From Elusimicrobium minutum (GTDB taxonomy: Bacteria > Elusimicrobiota > Elusimicrobia > Elusimicrobiales > UBA9959), in NCBI GenBank assembly GCA_020723765.1, contig DYIF01000020.1:1-41861 (forward strand): a stretch of 41,861 bases of DNA, given 5' to 3'. The position numbers and the translations under genes were made by a program. The notes under the pieces were generated by a model. That model was not told the origin of the DNA. It saw nothing but the letters and a program-made list of their open reading frames with translations, and did no database searches. Below, one piece after another: positions 8,645 to 17,703 of the stretch; within the stretch, counting starts at the first letter, position 1, and each line of letters opens with the position of its first letter.

Positions 8645-9181
8645 TTAATTTACGCTGTTGTATCCTTCCTCTACGGCTTTTACGTTAAGGTTTATAAGCT
8701 CCGGTTTTAATTTTTTATAAACCTTAGGCAAAGCTTCGGTTAAGGATTTTTTAGATACCGCGCCGGTGGCTTTTGAAAGGGCTCCTAAAGCTATCATATT
8801 TATAACCTTGGAGTTTCCTATTTTGTCGGCTATCTGGTTTAACGGAATTTCTATTATTTTTATGTCGGTTCTTTTGGATTTTGAATTTACGAGAGAGGAA
8901 TTTATTATAAGAATTCCGCCTTTTTTTACCATAGGCTCGAATTTTTCAAACGACGGTTCGTTGAAAACCACCGCCACATCCGGAGCGGTAACGACGGGAC
9001 TTGCTACCTCGTCGTCGGATATCACTACCGAACAATTTGCCGTTCCGCCTCTCATCTCCGCCCCGTAGGCCGGGAAAAAACTTACGTTTTTGTTATCTAT
9101 CATTCCGGCATAAGCCAATAATACTCCGGCGGATATTACACCCTGACCTCCGAAACCGCTTAATCTTGCGCCTAAATACAT
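8645..9181 (-). CDS. 2-oxoacid:ferredoxin oxidoreductase, gamma subunit
   Basis: A 178-residue protein matching the gamma subunit of the four-subunit 2-oxoacid:ferredoxin oxidoreductases (PorC/KorC/VorC type). The N-terminal GFGGQGV (about residues 9-15) and the AYGAEMRGG region (about 39-47) are family signatures. It helps form the CoA-binding side of the enzyme that converts a 2-oxoacid, CoA and oxidised ferredoxin to acyl-CoA, CO2 and reduced ferredoxin. A good SD (AGGAGG) precedes the ATG. It is the last gene of the ferredoxin-alpha-beta-gamma set, 10 bp after the beta subunit, and a strong hairpin follows it. The substrate class (pyruvate, 2-oxoglutarate or branched-chain) is not decided by this subunit. 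Confidence 0.9.
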   Translation of the reverse strand: MYLGARLSGFGGQGVISAGVLLAYAGMIDNKNVSFFPAYGAEMRGGTANCSVVISDDEVASPVVTAPDVAVVFNEPSFEKFEPMVKKGGILIINSSLVNSKSKRTDIKIIEIPLNQIADKIGNSKVINMIALGALSKATGAVSKKSLTEALPKVYKKLKPELINLNVKAVEEGYNSVN

Positions 9182-9191
9182 AAAATCCTCC

Positions 9192-9938
9192 TTATTTTAC
9201 GTCTTTATAAACTCCGAGCGGGAATATCTTTATCATCTGCTCGTCGATATACTTTGTCGCTTCCGAAGGATTATCCAGTCTTGTTCCCCAGTTAGTCGGA
9301 CACATTGATAGGACCTCGACTATTGAAAAACCGACTCCGTCTACCTGGTTTTTAAAAGCTTTTTTAATCGCATTTTTTGTTTTTATCACTCCGGCGACGT
9401 TATGAACGGTGGTTCTCTCGGCGTATCTTGTTCCTTCAAGAGCCGATAACAACTCGCAGACCCTTATCGGATATCCGTTAACCTTCGGATCTCTTCCGTA
9501 AACGGAAGTGGTCGATTTTTGACCTATCAGGGTTGTAGGAGCCATCTGTCCGCCGGTCATTCCGTATATGGCGTTATTTATAAAAATTATTGTTATGTTT
9601 TCGTTTCTTGCCGCGGCATGTATTATCTCCGCCATACCTATGGAAGCTAAATCTCCATCTCCCTGATATGAAAAAACTACGGTATCGGGTTTTGCTCTTT
9701 TAATTCCGGTGGCTATCGCCGGTCCTCTACCGTGAGGACCCTGCGTGGCGTCGCAGTTAAAATACTGATCGGCAAACACCGAACACCCTACAGGCGCTAC
9801 GCATATGGTTTTTTCTCTTATATTAAGATCGTCCATAACCTCGGCCACCAGTCTATGGACTATTCCATGTCCGCATCCCGGACAGTAATGCATTTTTACA
9901 TCGAGTAAAGATTTCGGTTTTTCATTTAATAGTTGCAT
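9192..9938 (-). CDS. 2-oxoacid:ferredoxin oxidoreductase, beta (TPP-binding) subunit
   Basis: A 248-residue thiamine-diphosphate subunit. The N-terminal CPGCGHG (19-25) is a family signature. The TPP/Mg-binding pattern is complete: GDGD at 93-96, NN at 121-122 and YGMTGGQ at 125-131. It catalyses decarboxylation of the 2-oxoacid and passes electrons to the ferredoxin subunit. The length is short compared with pyruvate enzymes of about 300 residues and fits the 2-oxoglutarate/branched-chain (Kor/Vor) group. The start overlaps the end of the alpha subunit by 17 bp; an SD (GGAG) lies about 10 nt upstream. Confidence 0.92.
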   Translation of the reverse strand: MQLLNEKPKSLLDVKMHYCPGCGHGIVHRLVAEVMDDLNIREKTICVAPVGCSVFADQYFNCDATQGPHGRGPAIATGIKRAKPDTVVFSYQGDGDLASIGMAEIIHAAARNENITIIFINNAIYGMTGGQMAPTTLIGQKSTTSVYGRDPKVNGYPIRVCELLSALEGTRYAERTTVHNVAGVIKTKNAIKKAFKNQVDGVGFSIVEVLSMCPTNWGTRLDNPSEATKYIDEQMIKIFPLGVYKDVK

Positions 9939-11004
9939 AATTTTTCACTCCTTCTTTAGTTATTTTAATTATCGAATCAAAAACCTCTTCCGGGGCTATT
10001 AAAGATCCTCCCGGTTTGGCGTGAAGATGGACATCGGCTCTGCCTTCTACGCTCAATCTCACATCCTCCACCATCTGGCCTAAGCTCATCTCCACCGTAA
10101 GTATATTTTTTACTCTGTTAGCCAGATTGGCAAGTTGTTTCTTCGGAAAAGGCCATAAAGTTATAGGCCTGAACAACCCCGCTTTTATTCCTTTTTCTCT
10201 CGCCATCTTAACGGCGCTTGCGCTTACTCTGGCGCTTGTACCGTAAGCGACAAGAACAATCTCCGCGTCCTCCGTCATTCTTTCTTCCCACCTCACTTCT
10301 TTTTCTTCTATTTCCTTGTATCTTTTAACTCTCTCAAGCACCATCTTTTCAAGCATTCCTTCTCTTAAATCGTAAGATGTTATTCTTCTCTTTTCTCTGC
10401 CGTTATTTACGCCTATCGCCCAATTTGGCTCTTTCAAAGATTTCGGGTCTATTTCCGGAGTTTTCCATTCTATTGACTCCATCATCTGTCCTATTACCCC
10501 GTCGGCAAGTATCATAGCGGGAATTCTATATTTGTATGCGACTTCATAGCAGTAATAAGGAAAATCCGCCATCTCCTGAACTCCCTGAGGCGCCATGACA
10601 AAAAGCCTGTAATCTCCATGTCCTCCGCCTCTTGTGGATTGAAAATAATCTCCCTGAGCGCCAGCGATATTTCCGAGTCCCGGACCTCCTCTCATAACGT
10701 TTGCTATAAGAAACGGTATATCGGCTCCGGCGCAGTAAGATATTCCTTCCTGTTTTAAGCTTATTCCGGGGCTTGAAGAACTCGTCATCGATCTCACTCC
10801 GGTGGAAGCCGCTCCATATATCATATTAATCGCGCTAACTTCAGATTCAGCCTGAACAAAAGCCCCACCGACTTCGGGAAGCCTCCAAGACATATATTCG
10901 GGGACTTCATTTTGAGGGGTTATTGGGTATCCGGCAAAAAATCTACAACCCGATCTAATCGCTCCTTCGGATAACGCTTCATTTCCTTTCATTAATATCT
11001 TCAT
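9922..11004 (-). CDS. 2-oxoacid:ferredoxin oxidoreductase, alpha subunit (VorB/KorA-like)
   Basis: A 360-residue alpha subunit resembling proteins commonly annotated as 3-methyl-2-oxobutanoate dehydrogenase subunit VorB. The pyrimidine-binding region has KGNEALSEGA near the N-terminus, then GYPITPQNE, and later TSSSSPGISLKQEG. The frame extends to a GTG at 11013, but the AAGGAG SD is 8 nt from the ATG at 11004 and almost touches the GTG, so 11004 is preferred. With the ferredoxin, beta and gamma subunits it makes a complete enzyme. In this fermentation operon it could oxidise 2-oxoacids left by transamination (2-oxoglutarate or branched-chain) and supply reduced ferredoxin. The exact substrate is inferred only at class level. 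Confidence 0.9.
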   Translation of the reverse strand: MKILMKGNEALSEGAIRSGCRFFAGYPITPQNEVPEYMSWRLPEVGGAFVQAESEVSAINMIYGAASTGVRSMTSSSSPGISLKQEGISYCAGADIPFLIANVMRGGPGLGNIAGAQGDYFQSTRGGGHGDYRLFVMAPQGVQEMADFPYYCYEVAYKYRIPAMILADGVIGQMMESIEWKTPEIDPKSLKEPNWAIGVNNGREKRRITSYDLREGMLEKMVLERVKRYKEIEEKEVRWEERMTEDAEIVLVAYGTSARVSASAVKMAREKGIKAGLFRPITLWPFPKKQLANLANRVKNILTVEMSLGQMVEDVRLSVEGRADVHLHAKPGGSLIAPEEVFDSIIKITKEGVKNYATIK

Positions 11005-11016
11005 ATTCGTCACTCC

Positions 11017-11229
11017 TTATATTTCGTATATTTTTATAGCAAGGTCGGGACATATCTTAACGCAACTCAAACATGCTATACAATCGCTACCTTTATACTT
11101 AGCCGGATAATATCCAGTTTTTGAAAACTTATCCGACCTCTCTATGCATTTTTTAGGGCATACCGAAACGCATAGATAACATCCTTTGCATCTCGTTTCA
11201 TCCACTTCCATTTTTCCGGTTTTTGGCAT
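11017..11229 (-). CDS. 2x[4Fe-4S] ferredoxin subunit (delta) of 2-oxoacid oxidoreductase
   Basis: A 70-residue ferredoxin-type protein with two complete CxxCxxCxxxCP motifs, near residues 14-25 and 50-61. Each binds one [4Fe-4S] cluster. It is the electron-transfer subunit of the adjacent oxidoreductase, carrying electrons from the TPP site to external ferredoxin. An SD (AAGGAGG) precedes the ATG. The alpha subunit start follows 12 bp after its stop. The order delta-alpha-beta-gamma is common for Kor/Vor enzymes. Confidence 0.92.
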   Translation of the reverse strand: MPKTGKMEVDETRCKGCYLCVSVCPKKCIERSDKFSKTGYYPAKYKGSDCIACLSCVKICPDLAIKIYEI

Positions 11230-11257
11230 TTAGACCTCCTTGGCTCTCAATTTTATT

Positions 11258-12442
11258 TTATATTTTTTCTATACAAATCGCAATTCCCATTCCTCCGCCT
11301 ATGCAAAGCCCGGCGACTCCTTTTTTCGCGTTTATTCTTTTCATCTCGTACATAAGAGTAACAAGTATTCTCGCTCCGCTTGCTCCTATCGGATGACCAA
11401 GTGCTATGGCTCCGCCGTTTACATTTACATTTTCTCCGCTAAGCCCTAAATCCTTCATAACCGCTAAGGACTGAACCGCAAAAGCCTCATTTAATTCCCA
11501 CAACTCAACCTCGTTAATTTTCCAGTTCGCTTTTCTTAAAGCCGATTTCACGGCTTCAACCGGACCTATTCCCATAACCATAGGATCCACTCCGTAATAA
11601 CCGTAAGATACGATTTTAAAAGAAGGTTTAAAATCGTACTTTTTAACGGTTTCTTCGTTCGCTAAAATTACGGCAGCGGCTCCGTCGTTTATTCCGCTTG
11701 CGTTTGCCGCGGTAACGGTTCCGTCTTTTTTAAAAGCAGGTTTTAAAGAAGATATTTTTTCTATAGTGGTTCCAAACTTCGGATACTCGTCGGTATCAAA
11801 TTTTATAGGATCTCCTTTTTTCTGAGGTATTAAAACTTCAGCTATCTCCTCTTTAAATTTTCCTTCTTTTATCGCCTTTTCCGCTTTGTTTTGAGATTTT
11901 ACCGCGAACTCGTCCTGTTCTTTTCTTGTTATACCGTAAGTTTCGGCAATCTTTTCGGCGGTTATTCCCATATGGCAGTTATTAAAAATGTCGGTAAGAC
12001 CGTCGTATATCATACAATCTACGGCTTCGGAGTTGCCCATTCTAAAACCCCATCTTGCGTTTTTTAAAAGATAAGGAGCCATAGACATAGACTCAGTTCC
12101 GCCGGCTATAATCATATCCGCTTCATGAGATTTAATAAGCGAAGATGCTATCGCCACGCTTCTAAGCCCCGAACCGCAGACCATATTAACCGTCATTGCG
12201 GTATTTTGTACCGGTATGCCGGAGCCCAGCTGAACCTGCCTTGCCACGTTCATTCCGTTTCCCGCCTGCAAAACGTTACCCATTATCACCTCGTTTATAT
12301 CTTTCGGGTTTATTTTATTTTTTTCTATAAGTTTTTTTACCACTATCTCCCCCAATTTCGCGGCCGAAAAATCTTTCAAACTTCCGCCGAAACTTCCTAT
12401 GGGAGTTCTTAAACCGTCTATTATATAAACTTCGCTATGCAT
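11258..12442 (-). CDS. acetyl-CoA acetyltransferase (thiolase)
   Basis: A 394-residue type II thiolase of normal length. Active-site features are visible: the acyl-accepting Cys89 in MVCGSG, the [10 protein letters not shown] His motif near the C-terminus, and the second catalytic Cys in CIGGGMG. In the degradative direction it splits acetoacetyl-CoA with CoA into two acetyl-CoA. This is the logical last step of the lysine route here: acetoacetyl-CoA would come both from the CoA-transferase and from the neighbouring transaminase. SD (GAGGAG) lies just before the ATG. The gene starts 10 bp after the aminotransferase stop. Confidence 0.93.
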   Translation of the reverse strand: MHSEVYIIDGLRTPIGSFGGSLKDFSAAKLGEIVVKKLIEKNKINPKDINEVIMGNVLQAGNGMNVARQVQLGSGIPVQNTAMTVNMVCGSGLRSVAIASSLIKSHEADMIIAGGTESMSMAPYLLKNARWGFRMGNSEAVDCMIYDGLTDIFNNCHMGITAEKIAETYGITRKEQDEFAVKSQNKAEKAIKEGKFKEEIAEVLIPQKKGDPIKFDTDEYPKFGTTIEKISSLKPAFKKDGTVTAANASGINDGAAAVILANEETVKKYDFKPSFKIVSYGYYGVDPMVMGIGPVEAVKSALRKANWKINEVELWELNEAFAVQSLAVMKDLGLSGENVNVNGGAIALGHPIGASGARILVTLMYEMKRINAKKGVAGLCIGGGMGIAICIEKI

Positions 12443-12452
12443 ATCTCCTCCT

Positions 12453-13700
12453 TTATTTAAAAACTTCTTCCAGCGACTCTATTACCATATCCGCCGCATG
12501 TTTTATCTCCTTATCCTTATGTCTATAACAAACATATCCGTGGTGATAAGGTTGCAAGAACACGCCTCTTCGTATAAGCTGAGTATAAAACTCGGTTCTG
12601 TATTTTTTATACATATCCTTATCGTCTTTATTAAAAGTTATATAAGGCATAAGAGGCCTGCCGGAAAACTGAACCGGCAAACCTCTCTTGTTTATATATT
12701 TTTCCACCTTTGAAGAAAATATTTCGCCTTTTCTTCTGACCTCGTCGAGTATATTATCTCTCTCCATAATCTCTATCGTTTTTAACGCCGCGACCATAGC
12801 GGTGCTGTTTGGGAAATATGTAGAAGAAACAAATACTTTATTGGGCGGAGTAACCACATCCATAATCTCGTTTTTTCCGCAAACCATGCTTATCTCATAA
12901 CCGTTCGCCATAGCTTTTCCAAAGCATGCCAAATCCGGAGTTACTCCGAAATATTTCTGAGCCCCGCCGATAGAAAACCTAAAACCGGTCCTTATCTCGT
13001 CGAATATCAAAACCGCGTTATATTTTTTGGCTATCTCTTTAACCGTTTCAAGATACCTTTTTTTTGGCATCTCTACGGGATGAGCAAGGGGATGACCAAC
13101 CGGAGTTATTATTATTGCTGCAAGGTCGTCTTTGTGTTCTCTTGCCAATTTTTCAAGCCCGTCTATGTCGTTATAATGAAACTCAAAAACGTCTTCGTAT
13201 AACTTTTTAGGTATTCCCCCTTTAACCTCCACGCACCAATCGTGCCATCCGTGATATCCGCATCTCAAAATCTTATTTTTACCGGCAAAACCTCTCGCTA
13301 TTCTGGTGGCCAGGGTCGTAGCGTCAGAACCCGTTTTTACAAAAACCACCTTTTCGGCGCATGGAATTATTTCGGTTATTTTTTTAGCTAAGATATTTTG
13401 CACGGGCTGAACCAGAGACATACAAAAACCTTTCTTATTTATCTGCTCTATAACCGCTTTATCTATTTCTTTTTCCCTATGCCCTATTATTATGGGACCG
13501 TAAGCGCATAACATATCTATATACCAGTTTCCATCTGCGTCTTTAACTTTCCCGCCTTTGGCTTCCTCAAAAAATATGGGATACTCCCCCGGGACAAAAT
13601 TATAAGGTCTTCTTATACCCGCCATTCCGCCGGGAATCAATTTTTGGGCTTCATCGTATAATTTAAACGAATTTTCAAGATTTAGTTTTTGAGCGGTCAT
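12453..13700 (-). CDS. kat: class III aminotransferase, probable 3-aminobutyryl-CoA transaminase (Kat)
   Basis: A 415-residue PLP-dependent aminotransferase of the glutamate-1-semialdehyde-mutase-like group. The PLP motifs are FDEIRTGFR (Asp234) and the Schiff-base Lys262 in FGKAMANG. It is not likely to be HemL: no haem genes are nearby and it sits inside the lysine-fermentation operon between KamE and thiolase. A transaminase acting on 3-aminobutyryl-CoA (Kat) was described from Candidatus Cloacamonas acidaminovorans lysine fermentation, where it replaces the ammonia lyase Kal and makes acetoacetyl-CoA plus glutamate. No Kal-like small hotdog protein is present here, which supports the Kat assignment. 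A strong SD (AGGAGG) precedes the ATG. The 99-bp AT-rich gap upstream may hold a secondary promoter. Confidence 0.72.
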   Translation of the reverse strand: MTAQKLNLENSFKLYDEAQKLIPGGMAGIRRPYNFVPGEYPIFFEEAKGGKVKDADGNWYIDMLCAYGPIIIGHREKEIDKAVIEQINKKGFCMSLVQPVQNILAKKITEIIPCAEKVVFVKTGSDATTLATRIARGFAGKNKILRCGYHGWHDWCVEVKGGIPKKLYEDVFEFHYNDIDGLEKLAREHKDDLAAIIITPVGHPLAHPVEMPKKRYLETVKEIAKKYNAVLIFDEIRTGFRFSIGGAQKYFGVTPDLACFGKAMANGYEISMVCGKNEIMDVVTPPNKVFVSSTYFPNSTAMVAALKTIEIMERDNILDEVRRKGEIFSSKVEKYINKRGLPVQFSGRPLMPYITFNKDDKDMYKKYRTEFYTQLIRRGVFLQPYHHGYVCYRHKDKEIKHAADMVIESLEEVFK

Positions 13701-13799
13701 TGCTCCTCCTAAAAGTATTTTAACAAATTTTTTTAAAAATAAAATAATAAACGAGTTTTATAAGGATTTCATTTTTAATCGGGAATTATATTATAAAAT

Positions 13800-14534
13800 T
13801 TATTTAACCTTTTTCTCGTATAACTTTTTTACTATGAATGTGGCCACATCTTCGGCATAAGTCCCTGGTCCAAATCCCGCATCAAACCCCAGCTCCAAAG
13901 CCAACTTATTGTTTATCCTCGGGCCTCCGACTATGAGCACAAATTTGTCTCTCAGTTTTTCGGCCTCTATAAGCTCTATGAAGTTTGTCAGATTTTTTAT
14001 ATGAGAATCTTTTTGCGTAACTATTTGAGATATAAGTATGGCATCCGCATTTATTTTTTTAGCAGTTTCAATGAGTTTTTCGTTCGGAACCTGAGCCCCC
14101 ATATTCATAGCCTCTATCATGGGATATCTTTCAAGTCCAAAATGATGATTATATCCTTTCATATTCATTATGGCGTCTATCCCTACGGTATGAGCGTCGA
14201 AACCGGTGGCCGCTCCGACAACGACAACCTTTCTTTTTATCTTTTCTTTAATAAAAGCGTTGACCTCGTCCATGCTCATGGCTTTATCTATAGCCGGGGT
14301 GAATTCCACGCTGTCGTAATCTATTGACACATCGGTTTTTACATAAGCCACAAAGAAACTGAAACTCTCGCTTAACTCGGCCATATGGACGATATCCGCT
14401 TTTTTAAAACCCAATTTTTCAAGATAAAGTTTTGCGCATTCTTTTGCTTTGCCTCCGAAAGGAACGGGCAGGGTGAAAGAAATCTGCATGGCTCCGTCGT
14501 TTAAAGTATCGCCGTAAGGTTTAACGAGATTCAT
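13800..14534 (-). CDS. kamE: lysine 5,6-aminomutase, beta subunit
   Basis: A 244-residue adenosylcobalamin- and PLP-binding subunit. The N-terminal part (about 1-95) is the dimerisation region and the rest is a B12-binding Rossmann domain. The base-off cobalamin motif DAHTVG has its ligand His at 115. Lys126 lies exactly 11 residues after it, the same spacing as His133 and Lys144 of the Clostridium sticklandii enzyme, where that Lys binds PLP. It moves the terminal amino group of beta-lysine (or D-lysine) from C6 to C5. SD AGGAGG is close to the ATG. It follows kamD by 9 bp. Confidence 0.93.
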   Translation of the reverse strand: MNLVKPYGDTLNDGAMQISFTLPVPFGGKAKECAKLYLEKLGFKKADIVHMAELSESFSFFVAYVKTDVSIDYDSVEFTPAIDKAMSMDEVNAFIKEKIKRKVVVVGAATGFDAHTVGIDAIMNMKGYNHHFGLERYPMIEAMNMGAQVPNEKLIETAKKINADAILISQIVTQKDSHIKNLTNFIELIEAEKLRDKFVLIVGGPRINNKLALELGFDAGFGPGTYAEDVATFIVKKLYEKKVK

Positions 14535-14543
14535 AAAACCTCC

Positions 14544-16133
14544 TTAACGTATTTTTAATTTGTTTTTTAAATAATCCTCTATGGGATTAAAATAATCTTC
14601 GGATTTTTCAAAAACCCCCTCAAAACCTTTCCCGCCGTCCTTAGGCCTTTTTACATCCGCAAACATCCCTTTTTCTATGGCGTCGAAAAGACCTATCTTG
14701 TTTACTTCTTCAAGCATCTTAACCGATTCGTCCAAAACTTGTTTCGCCCTTTTAACTATTATACCGTCCTTTTTAAAAGAAACTTCGCCCAAAAAATCGG
14801 CTATATTATTATGTACGTATTTTGCGTTTTCTATAGCCAAAAATCTATCCTGAAGATACGGAGTGTGAATGGCCTCGGTAAGCATACCTAAAAGCTGTAT
14901 TGTTTGATTTGTAGCTTTGGTAACGAAATTAAACATAGTGTTCATAGCATATCCTTTAAATATATCTCCAGTCATAAATTTAGTAGGCGGCATATACTTT
15001 AAAGGATGTAGCGGAAAAATTTCTCTGGCCATCAAAGCCTGAGAAAACTCCAACAAAAATCCGTTTTTAATATCGGGATTCATCTCAAAAGCGTGACCCA
15101 GGCCTATAAGATCTTCTTTCATACCCGCCCTTTTTGCGAAACTCTCGTTTATAAACTGAGAGGTTAAAACCGTATGGGCTTTTTCCACCGCGTCGGAGGT
15201 GGTAAGATAATTATCTTCCCCCGTGTTTATTATTATTTCTACGGAAGCGTTTATCATTCTCGAAAAAAACTGGTCGGTAAAAGTTCTATACATATTTATG
15301 TCTCTAAATAAAATTCCATACATAGAATCGTTCAACATCATATCCAATCTTTCCATAGCCCCCATAGCCGCGATTTCCGGCATACAAAGCCCCGAACAGT
15401 AATTAACAAGCCTTATATACCTCTTCAATTTATCTCCGACCTCGTCCAAAGCCTTTCTCATTATTCTAAAATTTTCCTGAGTCGCATAGGTTCCGCCGAA
15501 ACCCTCGGTTGTGGCTCCGTAAGGGACATAATCCAGAAGGCTTTGAGCCGTGGTTCTTATAACCGCTATTATATCCGCTCCTTCCATCGCCGCGGCTTGA
15601 GCCTGTTTTACGTCTTCGTAAATATTTCCGGTGGCGACTATTACATATATCCACGGCTTCTTTTCGTTAGAGGAATATTCTTTTATTTTTTGATTTCTAA
15701 ACTTAACGTTTTCGCTAAGTCGTTTGTCCAAAGCTTCAACCATCTCTTTTGCCTTGGATTTTATTTTAGACTCATCCCCCAACTCCATTTTAGATATGTC
15801 TAAGCCGTTTGCTATTTCGTTGTTTAACTCTCCCGGGGTTTTGCCCGATTTTACTAAAGCGTTCAAATAATACTTGCTAACCCCCTCCGATATTTTGTCT
15901 TTCATCTTATCCACTATAATATTCGGAACCGGAACTCCGTTTTTATCTGCCCCATCAGCTCCTAGAAGTCTTAATGTTGCTCTTTCTATAGTGGTGGTGG
16001 TATGAAGGTTTATATATTTTTGAACATTTGCGGTTATTCCGTCGCTCAATTTGCGAGCTTTTTCTATTTTTTTAAATTCAAGCCCGAGTATTTCTGTTTT
16101 TTTAAGGTTTTTTTTCGCTTTTCGAGTTTTCAT
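14544..16133 (-). CDS. kamD: lysine 5,6-aminomutase, alpha subunit
   Basis: A 529-residue catalytic TIM-barrel subunit of normal length, partner of KamE. It carries the substrate and PLP pocket; typical segments include TTTIERATLRLLG near residue 45, YATQENFRI near 220 and the central NYCSGLCMPEIAAMGA region near 245. With KamE it converts beta-lysine to 3,5-diaminohexanoate by a radical mechanism. The start lies 32 bp inside the end of kamC, with a clear GGAGGG SD, which supports coupled translation of reactivase and mutase. Confidence is high from the family resemblance and the partner genes. Confidence 0.93.
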   Translation of the reverse strand: MKTRKAKKNLKKTEILGLEFKKIEKARKLSDGITANVQKYINLHTTTTIERATLRLLGADGADKNGVPVPNIIVDKMKDKISEGVSKYYLNALVKSGKTPGELNNEIANGLDISKMELGDESKIKSKAKEMVEALDKRLSENVKFRNQKIKEYSSNEKKPWIYVIVATGNIYEDVKQAQAAAMEGADIIAVIRTTAQSLLDYVPYGATTEGFGGTYATQENFRIMRKALDEVGDKLKRYIRLVNYCSGLCMPEIAAMGAMERLDMMLNDSMYGILFRDINMYRTFTDQFFSRMINASVEIIINTGEDNYLTTSDAVEKAHTVLTSQFINESFAKRAGMKEDLIGLGHAFEMNPDIKNGFLLEFSQALMAREIFPLHPLKYMPPTKFMTGDIFKGYAMNTMFNFVTKATNQTIQLLGMLTEAIHTPYLQDRFLAIENAKYVHNNIADFLGEVSFKKDGIIVKRAKQVLDESVKMLEEVNKIGLFDAIEKGMFADVKRPKDGGKGFEGVFEKSEDYFNPIEDYLKNKLKIR

Positions 16134-17703
16134 ACTTTCCCTCCAAAAATTTCAACGCGTTTTCGTATATTTTTTTATCCAAACCTATTATTTTGGATAT
16201 CTCAAGCGCGTCGCTTAGATTTGATGAAGAGTTTTTTATCCTTATTATCTCGTAATCCATAAACTTATTTATTATTTTTATTTTATCCGAAATATCCATT
16301 TCTTTTCTCTCATCCGAAAAATTTTGATATTTATTTTTATTAAACCCTTTCATCCTTAAAAAATCCAGGTTATTAAAATCGGATATGCCGGAAAAGTGGG
16401 TCGCCAGGAAAAAGAAAACATTTTTTCTTTGGGAAAAATCGGCGACTATGGAATTTATCAAGGAGACCGCTTCGGATACGTTGGTGGTTTTGGCGAACTC
16501 ATCCGCCAAAATTAATACTTTCTTTTCTTCTATATTTTTATAAACCCTTATAAAATCGTATATCTCCATAGCGAAATTGGATAGACCCTTTGTTATCTCA
16601 TCCTGAGTCAAAGCGTATAAAGAATCGAAAACCTGCGTCTTAAACTCCTTCGCCGGAACAAAAAAACCGCATTGGGCCATTAATTGCAAAACTCCGACGG
16701 TTTTTAAAACCACGCTTTTCCCTCCCATATTTGAACCCTGAATTATATTTATCCTATTATCGAACGTAAAACTAAGCGGAACGTAATTTACACCTATTTT
16801 ACTCAGTTCTTCTTTAAGAGGAATAAAAAAACCTTCGGTTACTTTTATGCATTTAAATCCGAATTGCGGTCTTTTAAGAGAATATTTAACGGCAAGTTCC
16901 GCCGAATAAACGGCTATATCCAGATTAAGGACGGCGGAAATGGATCTGTAAATTTCGTTTTTAAAACGATTTATTTTTTCTATCAGTTTTCTAATAACTT
17001 CCGCTTCTATCTTCTTTTCTTCCGATAAAATTTTTTCCCTTTTTTGGATAAGTTCAATGTATTCTATGGGATACTTGGGTTTTAAAACAAACTTAGAAGA
17101 ATCGTATATTTCTATATTGAAATAGTCGGCAAAATTTTTCTTGATATCCAGAGATTCTACGACAGCGAAATCCTCGACCGGAGAAATTCCCGTATCTTTT
17201 TTTATTTTTTCTAAAAATTCTTTTTTGGTGTGTTCTATTTTTTTCGAAATTTCGGATATTTCGTTTCTAACCTCCTCAAGTCTTTTATCGTATTTATCGC
17301 TTAAATAAAAACTATCGCTAAAACCGTCGATATTCAAAATATCGTAAAGCTCTTTAAAATCGAAACAGAAACCGAAAAAATCTTTCTCTTTTTTATTTAA
17401 CAACCCGCATATCGCCGTATAGTTATTTATAAATTTTTTGCAAATAAAAATATCCGATATATCCGAAAACTCTTTTTCGATATCTATATGAGGAACGTTT
17501 TTCAGATGATATTTTATTTTATCGTAATTAAATCTCTTTTTTTTCCTTATTTCAAGCGCCTTTTCTATAGCGTCGTATTTTTTTTCCAATTCTTTTGGAG
17601 ACGAAATTATTTTAAGATTTTCCTTATATATTTTCCCGTAACTTGTCGACGGTTTAAACTCTTTTTTTATATACTCAAACTCACAATATTTTTCTATGTT
17701 CAT
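16102..17703 (-). CDS. kamC: MutS-like ATPase, lysine 5,6-aminomutase reactivase subunit KamC
   Basis: A 533-residue protein with a coiled-coil-rich N-terminal half and a C-terminal MutS-type ATPase domain. Walker A is GSNMGGKS (323-330), Walker B ends in Asp401-Glu402, and a THFSGIS segment follows. It lacks the N-terminal mismatch-recognition domain, so it is not a repair MutS. In Fusobacterium nucleatum the KamB/KamC pair reactivates lysine 5,6-aminomutase after cofactor inactivation, and KamC is the MutS-like partner; the same gene order is seen here. It overlaps kamB by 23 bp and kamD by 32 bp. No SD is visible at its ATG, so translation is probably coupled to kamB. Confidence 0.85.
   Translation of the reverse strand: MNIEKYCEFEYIKKEFKPSTSYGKIYKENLKIISSPKELEKKYDAIEKALEIRKKKRFNYDKIKYHLKNVPHIDIEKEFSDISDIFICKKFINNYTAICGLLNKKEKDFFGFCFDFKELYDILNIDGFSDSFYLSDKYDKRLEEVRNEISEISKKIEHTKKEFLEKIKKDTGISPVEDFAVVESLDIKKNFADYFNIEIYDSSKFVLKPKYPIEYIELIQKREKILSEEKKIEAEVIRKLIEKINRFKNEIYRSISAVLNLDIAVYSAELAVKYSLKRPQFGFKCIKVTEGFFIPLKEELSKIGVNYVPLSFTFDNRINIIQGSNMGGKSVVLKTVGVLQLMAQCGFFVPAKEFKTQVFDSLYALTQDEITKGLSNFAMEIYDFIRVYKNIEEKKVLILADEFAKTTNVSEAVSLINSIVADFSQRKNVFFFLATHFSGISDFNNLDFLRMKGFNKNKYQNFSDERKEMDISDKIKIINKFMDYEIIRIKNSSSNLSDALEISKIIGLDKKIYENALKFLEGKYENSKSEKKP

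Noticed and set aside
12453-13700. Glutamate-1-semialdehyde aminomutase (HemL)
   Set aside because: Similar fold and length, but there are no haem genes nearby and the position between kamE and thiolase favours a pathway transaminase.
16102-17703. DNA mismatch-repair MutS
   Set aside because: Only the ATPase part is MutS-like, the mismatch-recognition domain is missing and the gene lies inside the lysine aminomutase operon.
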